DNA of 50,880 nucleotides from Bacteroidales bacterium (GTDB lineage: Bacteria > Bacteroidota > Bacteroidia > Bacteroidales > Muribaculaceae): assembly GCA_020859845.1 (NCBI GenBank), contig JAJBVL010000048.1, positions 56,948-107,827 of the forward strand, in the 5' to 3' direction. The position numbers and the translations under genes were made by a program. The notes under the pieces are model-generated. The model did no database searches, was not told where the DNA came from, and saw nothing but the letters and a program-made list of their open reading frames with translations. Below are positions 32,097-41,313 of the stretch, piece after piece (position 1 is the stretch's first letter; every line of letters starts with the position of its first letter).

Positions 32097-33221
32097 ATGA
32101 AGAAGATTTTTGCACTTATGGTAGCAGCTGTTGCCTCCGTCATGGGGCTGGCAGCTCAAGAGATTGTGCCCGTATGGATTACGATAGGCCAATCCAATGC
32201 CGATGGCTCGGCCTATGCCGATGCCGCCGAGGATGCGCGTCTCGACGCGTGGTATAGCTCGCCTTCCAATCCTCAATTGATGAAGATATGGTATCGCAGC
32301 TCTGAGATTCAGAATCAGCCCGATGGCAGCCGCTGGGTCTTTGATGGCCAAGTGGAGGATGCCCAGCCAGGCTGGATGGATCTTTGGTACAAGAACGACA
32401 ACGCCAATGGTCGCACTGCCATGAACATGATTCACAGCTACGGCACTTACAGCACTGGCGGCACACGCGACAAGGCCGATGGGCGCCGTGGTATGGAGGG
32501 CCAGTTTGGTATGCGTTTCCAAGAGGCTTTCCCCACCACCCCGCTTTATATCATCAAGCTGGGTGCCTCTGGCTCGGCCATCAACACATGGGCCGACGCC
32601 ACCAACGACCATAATTGGCGCTACTTCTACGACAACGTCTACCGTCCAGCTATCGACTCTCTGCTGGCCGAGGGCAAGCGCCCTCAGCTCGTGGGCATCT
32701 GGTGGATGCAGGGCTGTGGCGACGGCGGCCGTGAAGAGCAGTATTACGAACGCCGACTAAACACGCTTATGGAGCGTCTGCGCTGCGATCTCGGCTTCCC
32801 TAATGCTCCCGTCTACATTGGCGATATCGTGCGTCCTGGCGAATCTGAGGCCTGTCCTAAGGCATCCACTCAGTTTGGTATGGGTGTGCGCAAAGCCAAG
32901 GAGACAATCGCTTCTCAGTGGCCCGGCGTAGAGATTATACATACTCAGGATTGCACTCTCCAAGACGATAATCTCCACTTTGACCATCCCGGTATCAACA
33001 AGATTGGCGACAAGTTGGCGGATCGCGCCATCGCTTCCCAGACCCGCTGGGCTCTCTTCTCCACCCCTGGAGAGTGGAACGGCCTCAACGGCAACAATCC
33101 AACATTTAAACCCTATGTAGGAAATCCCGAAATCACCTATTCCATAGCTGACGGTGTCGTCACAGCCACCCTCAAATACCCCACTTGGACTGAGACCATC
33201 TCCACACCCCTCACTCGTTGA
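32097..33221 (+). CDS. sialate O-acetylesterase/SASA-type (CE6-like) carbohydrate esterase
   Basis: signal peptide; PVWITIGQSNADGSA, IKLGASGSAINTWA, GIWWMQGCGDGG, DDNLHFDHPG. Confidence 0.85.
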   Translation: MKKIFALMVAAVASVMGLAAQEIVPVWITIGQSNADGSAYADAAEDARLDAWYSSPSNPQLMKIWYRSSEIQNQPDGSRWVFDGQVEDAQPGWMDLWYKNDNANGRTAMNMIHSYGTYSTGGTRDKADGRRGMEGQFGMRFQEAFPTTPLYIIKLGASGSAINTWADATNDHNWRYFYDNVYRPAIDSLLAEGKRPQLVGIWWMQGCGDGGREEQYYERRLNTLMERLRCDLGFPNAPVYIGDIVRPGESEACPKASTQFGMGVRKAKETIASQWPGVEIIHTQDCTLQDDNLHFDHPGINKIGDKLADRAIASQTRWALFSTPGEWNGLNGNNPTFKPYVGNPEITYSIADGVVTATLKYPTWTETISTPLTR

Positions 33222-33236
33222 TAATTATTCCCCATT

Positions 33237-33277
33237 AAAAGAGCCTCGGCACCCAAGTGGCCGAGGCTCTTCTTTTG
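33237..33277. terminator. bidirectional intrinsic terminator between convergent genes
   Basis: gagcctcggc (33241-33250), 9-nt loop, gccgaggctc (33260-33269), flanked by AAAA and TTCTTTT. Confidence 0.85.
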
Positions 33278-33331
33278 ATAGGGGCAATTGCTCACGCAAT
33301 CAAGATTCCACTAAATAATCATTATGTTACG

Positions 33332-34216
33332 TTATCTTATCAAGGTCTTCTTTACGTTGTTGCCCTGCTTAACGATATAGTACCCGGGGGTGAGACGGTC
33401 GGCTGCTACACGTACGCCTTGGAGGTTGTAGTACTCTACAGGAGCGTTGGGGTCGGTGGCAACGATAGTGGAGATGGCGCTCTCAGGATTGCTTGCGCCG
33501 AGGTTGTCGAGGCAGAAATAGTAGGGAGTGGAGGGGCCGTACTCGTCATACTGGGAAGTCTCCAGAGTGAACACGAGGCCAGTCACGTCGCCGAGTTCTT
33601 CGAGCGACAGCCAAGTCCAATCCTCAACCATGGTGAGAGAGCCACCTTCGGGCCATTCTGCGAGGGTCATCTCTACGGTCTTGGTAGAGTCGTTGAGGGC
33701 AGTAACGATGAGCTTAAACCAGTCGCCTTCGGCAAAAGCGGGGGAGTAGGCGTTGCCACCCTTGATGACGGAGGTGGCGTAAGCAGCGTTGGTTACATAG
33801 ACGCCAGGTACAGTCTGAGCCGACTCTATGTCATAGAGCAGAACGGTGGGGTATTGGTTCTCGGTCTGGGCATAATATGTGCCATAGTAGCCTACGCAGA
33901 AAATCTCGCTGTTGTCCACGCCATGACCTACACAAGAGTTGAATTGGTCAACCATAAAGGTATCGTCGTTGAATGAGGTTGAGGTATGGTTGCTAAAGGC
34001 GAAATTGCACCATGAAGCCCAATCGGGGATATAGTAGTTGTTGAAAGCGAAAGTGCCGCTCACGAATAAGCTAATGGAGCTATCGGCATCTCCGTACCAA
34101 GCCGATTCAGGGTCGAGCGAGAGGTTTTCGAAGGTAGCCACTTCGATAGTTTGAGCGGCATTAATGCTCATTGCGCCTGCCAGCATAATGCTAAGTAGAG
34201 TAAAAGTTTTCTTCAT
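33332..34216 (-). CDS. DUF4465 domain protein, secreted
   Basis: MKKTFTLLSIMLAGAMSINA signal; ATFENLSLDPESAWYGD, FNNYYIPDWASWCNFAFSN; C-terminal YYNLQGVRVAADRLTPGYYIVKQGNNVKKTLI. Confidence 0.85.
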   Translation of the reverse strand: MKKTFTLLSIMLAGAMSINAAQTIEVATFENLSLDPESAWYGDADSSISLFVSGTFAFNNYYIPDWASWCNFAFSNHTSTSFNDDTFMVDQFNSCVGHGVDNSEIFCVGYYGTYYAQTENQYPTVLLYDIESAQTVPGVYVTNAAYATSVIKGGNAYSPAFAEGDWFKLIVTALNDSTKTVEMTLAEWPEGGSLTMVEDWTWLSLEELGDVTGLVFTLETSQYDEYGPSTPYYFCLDNLGASNPESAISTIVATDPNAPVEYYNLQGVRVAADRLTPGYYIVKQGNNVKKTLIR

Positions 34217-34409
34217 AAATGTGATTTTAAAGTGAGTAGATATTTAGTTGTAATGTAGGTGCATAACTATAGAGGCCGCTGCTTTGGAGCAACCGCCCAT
34301 GAAGTGTTGTGGAGCCTGTGTCCACTACCATTCAGCCCGGTATGTAGTGTTTGATGATTCATAACAGTCTCGTCCGCGCGAGGGTTGTTGATGAGTGGTG
34401 GAAGATGCC

Positions 34410-34600
34410 GAAAGCAGGTATTCTGACTTGCCATCTCTTCATTGCTTCCCCAGCCTTCCCAGAGCCGCGAGCGGGCTCCAGTGACCGATGCTATGCATCC
34501 CTCGGGGAGGGGGCTGGCAATGCGCCTACCGAGCAGGCGATGGTATACAGCAGCGGGACTGTCGAGGATTCTCACCTCATTCCCTGACTTTCTGCCCAGC
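34410..34600 (-). ncRNA. cobalamin riboswitch
   Basis: plus-strand text contains the reverse complement of conserved elements: aaagcaggtattctgacttgcc, ccttcccagagccgcgagcgggctccagtgacc, acagcagcgggactgt, ggattctcacctcattccct. Confidence 0.92.
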
Positions 34601-34631
34601 AAAGTTATAACTATTATTTTGATTCACCAAA
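34600..34631 (-). promoter_or_regulatory. predicted Bacteroidetes promoter driving the cobalamin riboswitch/DUF4465 transcript
   Basis: minus strand TTTG (34631-34628), 20-nt spacer, TAACTTTG (34607-34600). Confidence 0.8.
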
Positions 34632-34785
34632 ACAAATTATGATATTGCCTACAAAATTAGTGTGGGTGTGTTAAGATACCAGGTGAGGGGTAAATTATTT
34701 ATGGCTAATCGGAAAAATCCCTAAGGGATTCCCTAAGGCAATGCAAATTTGACATAGCCTCCTTTTTTAGAGCAAAGTCACCTTA

Positions 34786-36456
34786 TTAGTACTTGAAGGA
34801 GGAGCCGCCTAAGAATTCACGGAGGAGGGAGGTGGAGGGGACAAACTCTTCGCTGATGGGGGAGAAGTAGCTCAGGAAGGTGCGCAGACGTGAGGCTTCG
34901 GCATATTCGGGTATGTCGCGGGGAACGTTGCGCAGCGCTTCCTCTCCACGGTCCTTCAACACCCCCAGCTCAAAGAGCAGGGAGGAGTTGAACGTAGCGT
35001 CGGCGTTTTCCTGATAGGGGAAAATCCACTTCTCCTCGCCACGGCGCACACTCGGCCAGCGTTTGATGGTCTCCACTGCAGAGGTGCCACGAAACTTGTT
35101 GTCGCGGATAATGCGACGAAGCAAGCGGTTGTCGGTCGTTGGCACCCAGTTGTGGTCGTCGATCGAGATAGTGGTGAGGGCCGATACGTAGATGCAGTAT
35201 TTCAAGTCGTGAGCCACCTGTGGTGTGAGCGCTGGATTCAGCCCATGTATGCCCTCTATCAGCAGGATCGTATTAGGGTCGAGATGTATCTTGTTGCCTC
35301 GAAATTCTCGCATCCCTGTGGCGAAATTATAGGTGGGGAGTTCCACTTCCTCGCCATTGAGCAGGCGCGTAAGGTCTTCATTGAAGAGGGGCACATCGAG
35401 GGCGTTGAGAGCCTCGTAGTCGAGCTCACCATTCTCGTCGATTGGGGTGTGATGACGGTCAACAAAGTAGTCGTCGAGCGATATCATCTGTGGTTTGAGC
35501 AAGCAGGTCAAGAGCTGGATGGCGAGGCGCTTGGTGAAGGTGGTCTTGCCCGACGAGGATGGCCCGGCTATCAACACCACTTTTGCCTTCCCTTCGTGGA
35601 AACGGCGTGCTATCTCATCGGCTATGTTGGCTATACGGTTGTTGTGGAGAGCCTCGGAGACGTTGATGAGCTGCGACGATTGGCGTGCTTCTACCATCTC
35701 GTTGAGCTCGCCCACGTTGCGCACACCCACTATGCGGTTAAATTCCAAATATTGTGTGAAGGCCTTGTACATCTTGTCTTGCGTCACTGGCTGGCGAGGA
35801 ATGTCAAGGTTGAGCGGGTCAGGCCCGAGCAATAGCATTCCCTCTTTGTAGGGCTGTAAGTCAAATACCTTCAGAATGCCTGTAGAGGGTGCCAACGAGC
35901 CATAATAGCTGTCGCAGATGTCTTCCAGACGGTAGTACACCGTATAGAGATTGTGGAGGGTCTGAAGGAGCTTCACCTTGTCGTCGAGCCCTTGCTTCTC
36001 AAAGATGTGGATCACGTCGGTGGTGAGCCTTTCCTTGCGTTCAAACGGGATGTCGCGCTCTATGACTTGTCGCATGTGGTTGCGCAGCCGCTCCACCAGC
36101 TCTGGCGTGATTTCTCCGGCGCCGTCAAGCAGACAGTAGTAGCCCTTCGAGATGCTATGTTCTATCTTAAGTCGGCTGCCAGGGAAACATTCCTGCGTGG
36201 CTTTGTAGAGCACCATACATAGCGAGCGAATATAAGCCCTTTCGCCCGAGGCAGAGTTGATGGGGAGATACTCCACTTTCTTGGGCGAATAGACAGGGAA
36301 GTTGAGGTCTTCTGTCCTATTATTCACGCGAGCACATATAGGGCTAAATGGTATGCGGTCTTTCAGACGTTGGTAGATGTCTAATAGGGATTCGCCGCCA
36401 GTGACGTCGATATATTCTTCAAGATTCTTGCAATAGATTTTGAGTTGGTTGCTCAT
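34786..36456 (-). CDS. nucleoside (uridine-like) kinase with N-terminal TGS/ThrRS-like region
   Basis: VLIAGPSSSGKTTFTKRLAIQLL, SLDDYFVDRHHTP, LIEGIHGLNPALTP. Confidence 0.88.
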   Translation of the reverse strand: MSNQLKIYCKNLEEYIDVTGGESLLDIYQRLKDRIPFSPICARVNNRTEDLNFPVYSPKKVEYLPINSASGERAYIRSLCMVLYKATQECFPGSRLKIEHSISKGYYCLLDGAGEITPELVERLRNHMRQVIERDIPFERKERLTTDVIHIFEKQGLDDKVKLLQTLHNLYTVYYRLEDICDSYYGSLAPSTGILKVFDLQPYKEGMLLLGPDPLNLDIPRQPVTQDKMYKAFTQYLEFNRIVGVRNVGELNEMVEARQSSQLINVSEALHNNRIANIADEIARRFHEGKAKVVLIAGPSSSGKTTFTKRLAIQLLTCLLKPQMISLDDYFVDRHHTPIDENGELDYEALNALDVPLFNEDLTRLLNGEEVELPTYNFATGMREFRGNKIHLDPNTILLIEGIHGLNPALTPQVAHDLKYCIYVSALTTISIDDHNWVPTTDNRLLRRIIRDNKFRGTSAVETIKRWPSVRRGEEKWIFPYQENADATFNSSLLFELGVLKDRGEEALRNVPRDIPEYAEASRLRTFLSYFSPISEEFVPSTSLLREFLGGSSFKY

Positions 36457-36471
36457 ACGCGTCTGATTGGG

Positions 36472-37413
36472 TTAAGTTGAATAATAGTTGTGATGATAGA
36501 GAGATTTTACCTCTCGAAAAGTCAAGTTAAAGTCATACTTTTGCTCCCAAAGTGAGTGCGCTTCTTGCTGGAGGCGTTGGAGCATGGCCTTATCTGTGAT
36601 GCTTCTGACAGCCTCGGCCATCTCTTCAGAGCTTGCTTCCTTTATCTCAACAATTCCTGGTGAGCTTGGTTTGGTAAGTGGAGGATGAGAGGCTGTGGCT
36701 ATAATGGGCAACGATGCTCCCAAGTAGAGGGCTTTATGACTAAAGAGTTCACTTGTGGCTTTGCGCGATATCATTAATGCAGCGTCGCTCGTTGACAATA
36801 TCTCCGTTGGGTCGGCCACGTCGCCTGCCCAGGTTATCATTGGTTCTGTCCCGAGGCGCCGACTCTCGCGAATGACAGGCATTATGTCGCGCCCATGCCA
36901 GGTGCCTACTACCGTCAGGTGCACTTTGTTGGGGTCGAGTTGTGTCAGTCCGCGGATGATGGTGGTAAAATCAAGGTCTACCTCTTCGGCTTTCACCACC
37001 ACCAAGTGGAGTTTCCCATCCTGATGGCCTTTATGATTTATCTGGGTGCGTCCTTGTTGGGGTAGCCATAGGTCGATCTCTTTTTCCAGCTTTTCGCTAA
37101 TGTGAGGCGAGCGCTGAGTAGGGTAGGGGAGGGGTTGCCACACCACAATCTTTGCTTGAGGGTTTTTAGCCAGATTGCGTGCCATGGTGGCCATATTGAC
37201 TCTCTCAGGAGAGTCGATATGGATTAACACCTTTCCCTCCTCGGGTATTTCTTTGCTTAAGGTGATGGGATGAGTAATGGGGCTGAGGAGGCTTTTCTCC
37301 AGTCTAACTAAGTCGCTGTGACGACCTTCTTGGAGCATGGCGCGATGAAGCAGCGTGGAACTTTCTACGATGCTGCGTGGCGTGTCGGGATGTAGTACGT
37401 AGAGGGTTCTCAT
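36472..37413 (-). CDS. glycosyltransferase
   Basis: internal start MRTLYVLHPDTPRSIVESSTLLHRAMLQEGRHSDLVRL; GT4-like layout; upstream part of the ORF overlaps the GT2 gene. Confidence 0.7.
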   Translation of the reverse strand: MRTLYVLHPDTPRSIVESSTLLHRAMLQEGRHSDLVRLEKSLLSPITHPITLSKEIPEEGKVLIHIDSPERVNMATMARNLAKNPQAKIVVWQPLPYPTQRSPHISEKLEKEIDLWLPQQGRTQINHKGHQDGKLHLVVVKAEEVDLDFTTIIRGLTQLDPNKVHLTVVGTWHGRDIMPVIRESRRLGTEPMITWAGDVADPTEILSTSDAALMISRKATSELFSHKALYLGASLPIIATASHPPLTKPSSPGIVEIKEASSEEMAEAVRSITDKAMLQRLQQEAHSLWEQKYDFNLTFREVKSLYHHNYYST

Positions 37414-38174
37414 CCTTGCTGCTGATGAAGGTAGCGTCGGGCTGTTTGATATGAGAGGACTGTGGTGCGATAGCGTTGAGCGCTTATAGCCCTCCCTGGC
37501 ATTCCATCCCATATACCCCCTTGCCCCAGATAACACTTTAGGAATTGCTTCACTCCTTCAAGCCTTGGACGCAGTGGACCAATAGAGCTACCTTTCTTAG
37601 CCAATGAGTGGCCAAGGATCTCTGCATGCTTGCGCTCTGTCTCCTCGTATTCTTCGGGGGTGTCGCATCGATAATGGAGGATGTCGCCATCTATCACCAC
37701 TGGCTGCACGTTGTCGCGAAAGATAACGCGCTCGTCAAGGTCGCGTAGATCCCAGTTGGCGTATCGCTTGTCAAAGAGCCGCACTTGTAGGTCGGGATAC
37801 CATCCGCAACTCTTGACTGCAAATCCACAATAGAAATTAAGCCTCGGGAAGGCATAGCCTCTATGCTGGAATCCCTCTTGCTTCATTTTCATAATTTTTG
37901 CCCGAAGAGCTGGCGACAACACCTCGTCGGCATCAAGCGACAGCACGTAGCTATGAGTGGCCAGAGAGGTGGCATACTGTCGCTGGGCACCATATCCTCC
38001 AAGAGCGCGTTGACGCACCTTGCACCCCAAGCGTTGACAGATTTCAACTGTGTCATCGGTCGAGTAGGAGTCAATCACGATTATCTCGTCCGCAATGTCG
38101 CGTAGCGACTCGACGCATGCCTCGATGCGTTTGGATTCGTTGAAGGTTAATATGGTAGCTGAAATTTTGGCCAT
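37410..38174 (-). CDS. glycosyltransferase family 2
   Basis: ISATILTFNESKRIEACVESLRDIADEIIVIDSYSTDDTVEI, LSLDADEVLS. Confidence 0.92.
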   Translation of the reverse strand: MAKISATILTFNESKRIEACVESLRDIADEIIVIDSYSTDDTVEICQRLGCKVRQRALGGYGAQRQYATSLATHSYVLSLDADEVLSPALRAKIMKMKQEGFQHRGYAFPRLNFYCGFAVKSCGWYPDLQVRLFDKRYANWDLRDLDERVIFRDNVQPVVIDGDILHYRCDTPEEYEETERKHAEILGHSLAKKGSSIGPLRPRLEGVKQFLKCYLGQGGIWDGMPGRAISAQRYRTTVLSYQTARRYLHQQQG

Positions 38175-38379
38175 ATAGTTCGAGTGTCCGCAAAAGTAGC
38201 AAAAATCCCCAAATTGACAATCTAAAATTCAAGGCAACTTTACGCGCCAAGTTTAAATTTTTGATTCTCAACGCCCTAAAATATCTATAAAACACTATTA
38301 ATCAGCGATATAACGCACTTTGTGCATTTCTCCATTTTGGCCAGAAAATTCTTCTTATTGCCCTTTGATTTATTATTTG

Positions 38380-38387
38380 TAACTTTG
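38380..38387 (+). promoter_or_regulatory. predicted -7 box for ybeY-mnmG
   Basis: TAACTTTG, 42 nt upstream of the ybeY ATG; -33 region weak (ATTG). Confidence 0.5.
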
Positions 38388-38429
38388 TAGACGTAACTAT
38401 CATAATATTAGATACTAACCGATACTCTT

Positions 38430-38852
38430 ATGTCAATGATTGAGTATACCAATGAGGGCGTTGACTTGCCTTCGCTCGACTTCAACAAGATTACTTCCTG
38501 GATTGATGAAGTGGCGAAGACTCATCTCCGACTCCTTGGCCCCATTACCTACATCTTCTGCAGCGACGAGGAAATACTCCGAGTCAACCGCGAGTTTCTT
38601 CAACACGACTATTATACCGATATTATAACTTTCGATGATTCTCGCGGACGTCTGATTCGAGGGGATATCTTCATTTCTCTTCCTACGGTAGGGTATAATG
38701 CTAAGAAGATAGGCGAGGAATATTCAAGAGAACTCCATCGCGTCATTATCCATGGTATTCTCCACCTGTGTGGCATAAATGATAAAGGTCCAGGTGAACG
38801 CGAGATTATGGAGCAGCATGAGAATGAATCTTTAGCTTTGATTGGTCTATGA
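38430..38852 (+). CDS. ybeY: endoribonuclease YbeY (16S rRNA maturation)
   Basis: ELHRVIIHGILHLCGINDKGPGEREIMEQHEN (HGxLHLxG, D in place of second-last His region). Confidence 0.93.
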   Translation: MSMIEYTNEGVDLPSLDFNKITSWIDEVAKTHLRLLGPITYIFCSDEEILRVNREFLQHDYYTDIITFDDSRGRLIRGDIFISLPTVGYNAKKIGEEYSRELHRVIIHGILHLCGINDKGPGEREIMEQHENESLALIGL

Positions 38853-40729
38853 AGTATGAATATGACGTAATAGTGATAGGCGCTGGTCATGCAGGATGTG
38901 AGGCTGCTGCAGCATCGGCGCGTCTCGGTGCGCAAACTCTGCTCGTCACACTCGACATGAATAAGATTGCTCAGATGAGTTGTAATCCTGCAGTGGGAGG
39001 TATTGCCAAGGGGCAAATCGTAAGAGAGATTGATGCTCTCGGCGGCCAAATGGGCATTGTGACCGATCGTGCTTCTATACAATTTCGTATGCTCAATCGA
39101 TCCAAGGGCCCTGCCATGTGGAGTCCGCGCTCTCAAGCCGACCGTATGAAATACTCCCAGACTTGGCGAGAGATTCTGGAGAATACTCCCGCCCTTTCTA
39201 TGTGGCAGGATGATGTGACCGACTTCATTATCGAGGACAATCAGATTCTGGGCGTTAAGACTCATCTTGGGGTTACGTTCAGAGCAAAGAAAGTTATCCT
39301 TACAGCTGGCACCTTTCTCAATGGCCTTATGCACGTGGGGAAAGTAATGTGGGGTGGAGGACGTATCTCCGAGCCAGCATCGCATGGCCTCACTGAGCGG
39401 CTTGCCTCTTTAGGTTTTGAGACTGCAAGAATGAAAACTGGTACGCCAGTGCGTATAGATGGTCGGAGTATCAACTGGGAAGAAACAATTATCCAGGAAG
39501 GTGACTGCGACTATCATCATTTCTCTTTTCTTCCCAACGTTCAACGCCATCTACGTCAACGCCCCTGCCATATTGTTTACACAAACCCTTCTACTCATGA
39601 TGTGTTAAGGAGGGGTCTTCCTGATTCTCCTCTCTACAACGGACAGATTCAAAGTATCGGTCCTCGTTATTGTCCCAGTATAGAGACTAAGATTGTGACG
39701 TTTGCCGATAAGACGGAGCATCAACTATTCATTGAACCCGAAGGAGAATACACCCAAGAATTCTATCTTAATGGCTTCTCCTCCTCTCTCCCTCTCGATA
39801 TCCAGGTAGAAGCTCTTCAGACTATACCTGCATTTAAGAATATCCAGATCTATCGCCCGGGTTATGCTATCGAATATGATTTCTTCATGCCTACCCAGCT
39901 CTACCACTCTTTGGAGACAAAACTAGTAAAGGGGCTTTATTTTGCCGGCCAAGTGAATGGCACCACCGGATATGAAGAAGCTGCCGGGCAAGGGCTAATG
40001 GCAGGTCTCAATGCTGCGCGCGCCGTCTTTGACCTTCCTCCCATTGTCCTATCGCGCGACCAAGCTTATATCGGTGTGCTTATCGACGACCTTGTCACTA
40101 AGGGCGTCGACGAACCCTACCGCATGTTTACCAGTAGGGCCGAATACCGTATCTTGCTCCGTCAAGATGATGCCGATGCGCGTTTAACACCTCTCGGTTA
40201 TGAAATTGGTTTAGCTACTGAAGAGCGTTACCAGCTTTTCCTTTCTAAACTCAATCAGAGAGACAACACCCTCCATTACCTCGCAAATCAAAGCGTGAAG
40301 CAAGAAGATATTAATCCCTTTTTGGAGTCGCTTGGTGAATCTCCCGTGCGTCAAGGTGTGAAGCTTAAAGACATTCTACTTCGTCCTAAAGTTGATATTG
40401 AGAATCTTGCTCAAGCTGTTCCTGCTTTTGCTCAGTGGATAGAAGAGAGGATAGAAAATGAAAGACGATCTGAGATACTGGAGGCCGTAGAGATTCTCGT
40501 AAAATACAAAGGCTATATCGAACGCGAAAGATTAGTTGCGGATAAGCTCCGTCGTCTCGAGGATGTTGCGCTGAAAGACCGCATCGATTACACAAAGGTT
40601 AACTCTATTTCTACTGAAGCTCGTCAGAAGCTCATGCGTATTCAGCCTGCCACTGTCGGTCAAGCAGCGCGTATCCCTGGCATCTCTCCCGCCGATATAA
40701 ACATCCTTCTGTTAATGCTTGGACGATGA
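38849..40729 (+). CDS. mnmG: tRNA uridine-5-carboxymethylaminomethyl modification enzyme MnmG (GidA)
   Basis: YDVIVIGAGHAGCEAAAASARLGAQTLLVT, SCNPAVGGIAKGQIVREIDALGG. Confidence 0.97.
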   Translation: MKYEYDVIVIGAGHAGCEAAAASARLGAQTLLVTLDMNKIAQMSCNPAVGGIAKGQIVREIDALGGQMGIVTDRASIQFRMLNRSKGPAMWSPRSQADRMKYSQTWREILENTPALSMWQDDVTDFIIEDNQILGVKTHLGVTFRAKKVILTAGTFLNGLMHVGKVMWGGGRISEPASHGLTERLASLGFETARMKTGTPVRIDGRSINWEETIIQEGDCDYHHFSFLPNVQRHLRQRPCHIVYTNPSTHDVLRRGLPDSPLYNGQIQSIGPRYCPSIETKIVTFADKTEHQLFIEPEGEYTQEFYLNGFSSSLPLDIQVEALQTIPAFKNIQIYRPGYAIEYDFFMPTQLYHSLETKLVKGLYFAGQVNGTTGYEEAAGQGLMAGLNAARAVFDLPPIVLSRDQAYIGVLIDDLVTKGVDEPYRMFTSRAEYRILLRQDDADARLTPLGYEIGLATEERYQLFLSKLNQRDNTLHYLANQSVKQEDINPFLESLGESPVRQGVKLKDILLRPKVDIENLAQAVPAFAQWIEERIENERRSEILEAVEILVKYKGYIERERLVADKLRRLEDVALKDRIDYTKVNSISTEARQKLMRIQPATVGQAARIPGISPADINILLLMLGR

Positions 40730-40745
40730 TGTTCCACGTGAAACA
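40730..40745. promoter_or_regulatory. parS: parS centromere-like site (ParB binding site)
   Basis: TGTTCCACGTGAAACA, 16/16 match to the B. subtilis-type parS consensus. Confidence 0.88.
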
Positions 40746-40788
40746 ATTAGGTGTTTTTCTCTTTGAAACTCAAATAAATAACCCATAT

Positions 40789-41307
40789 ATGGAATACGTA
40801 AAATCTAAAATTAGGGAGGTGATGGACTTCCCAACAAAAGGTATCAATTTCTACGACCTCACTACGGCCTTCAAGGATCCGCGAGCCCTCCACATCATAG
40901 GTTGGGACCTCTCTCAACTTTACCGCGACAAAGGCGTTACTAAAGTTGTGGGGGTGGAGTCGAGAGGCTTCGTCTTCGGGTCGATTCTGGCCTTTGAACT
41001 CGGCGCGGGCTTTGTGCCCGCGCGCAAGCCCGGAAAGCTCCCCGCAGAGACGGTGTCGGCCAGCTTCGACAAGGAGTATGGTAAAGACACTGTGGAAATC
41101 CACCGCGACGCCATCACCACCGACGATGTGGTGGTGATCCACGACGATGTCCTCGCCACTGGGGGCACCATGGCTGCCACCTACGAGCTCGTAAAGAGCT
41201 TCAACCCTCGTAAGATTTACATCAACTTCATCATAGAGCTCGGTGCCCTCAAGGGCAGGAGCCGCTTTGATGATGGGGTAGATGTGAAGTCGCTTATCGT
41301 GTACTAA
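40789..41307 (+). CDS. apt: adenine phosphoribosyltransferase
   Basis: MEYVKSKIREVMDFPTKGINFYDLT, GVESRGFVFGS, VVIHDDVLATGGTMAA; start reset from 40726. Confidence 0.94.
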   Translation: MEYVKSKIREVMDFPTKGINFYDLTTAFKDPRALHIIGWDLSQLYRDKGVTKVVGVESRGFVFGSILAFELGAGFVPARKPGKLPAETVSASFDKEYGKDTVEIHRDAITTDDVVVIHDDVLATGGTMAATYELVKSFNPRKIYINFIIELGALKGRSRFDDGVDVKSLIVY

Positions 41308-41313
41308 TACAAA

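Noticed and set aside
34716-34730. aatccctaagggatt palindrome as a regulatory element
   Set aside because: Short 7-bp stem, single-base centre, no neighbouring support; could be part of a weak terminator or chance
37414-37536. N-terminal extension of the glycosyltransferase ORF at 36472
   Set aside because: Overlaps the end of the GT2 gene and is low-complexity; MRTLYVLHP is a more credible start
38612-39385. 257-aa minus-strand ORF across ybeY/mnmG
   Set aside because: Overlaps two well-supported genes on the opposite strand
40726-40788. N-terminal extension of apt (MMFHVKQLGVFLFETQINNPY)
   Set aside because: It translates the parS site; conserved Apt N-terminus begins at MEYVKSKI (40789)
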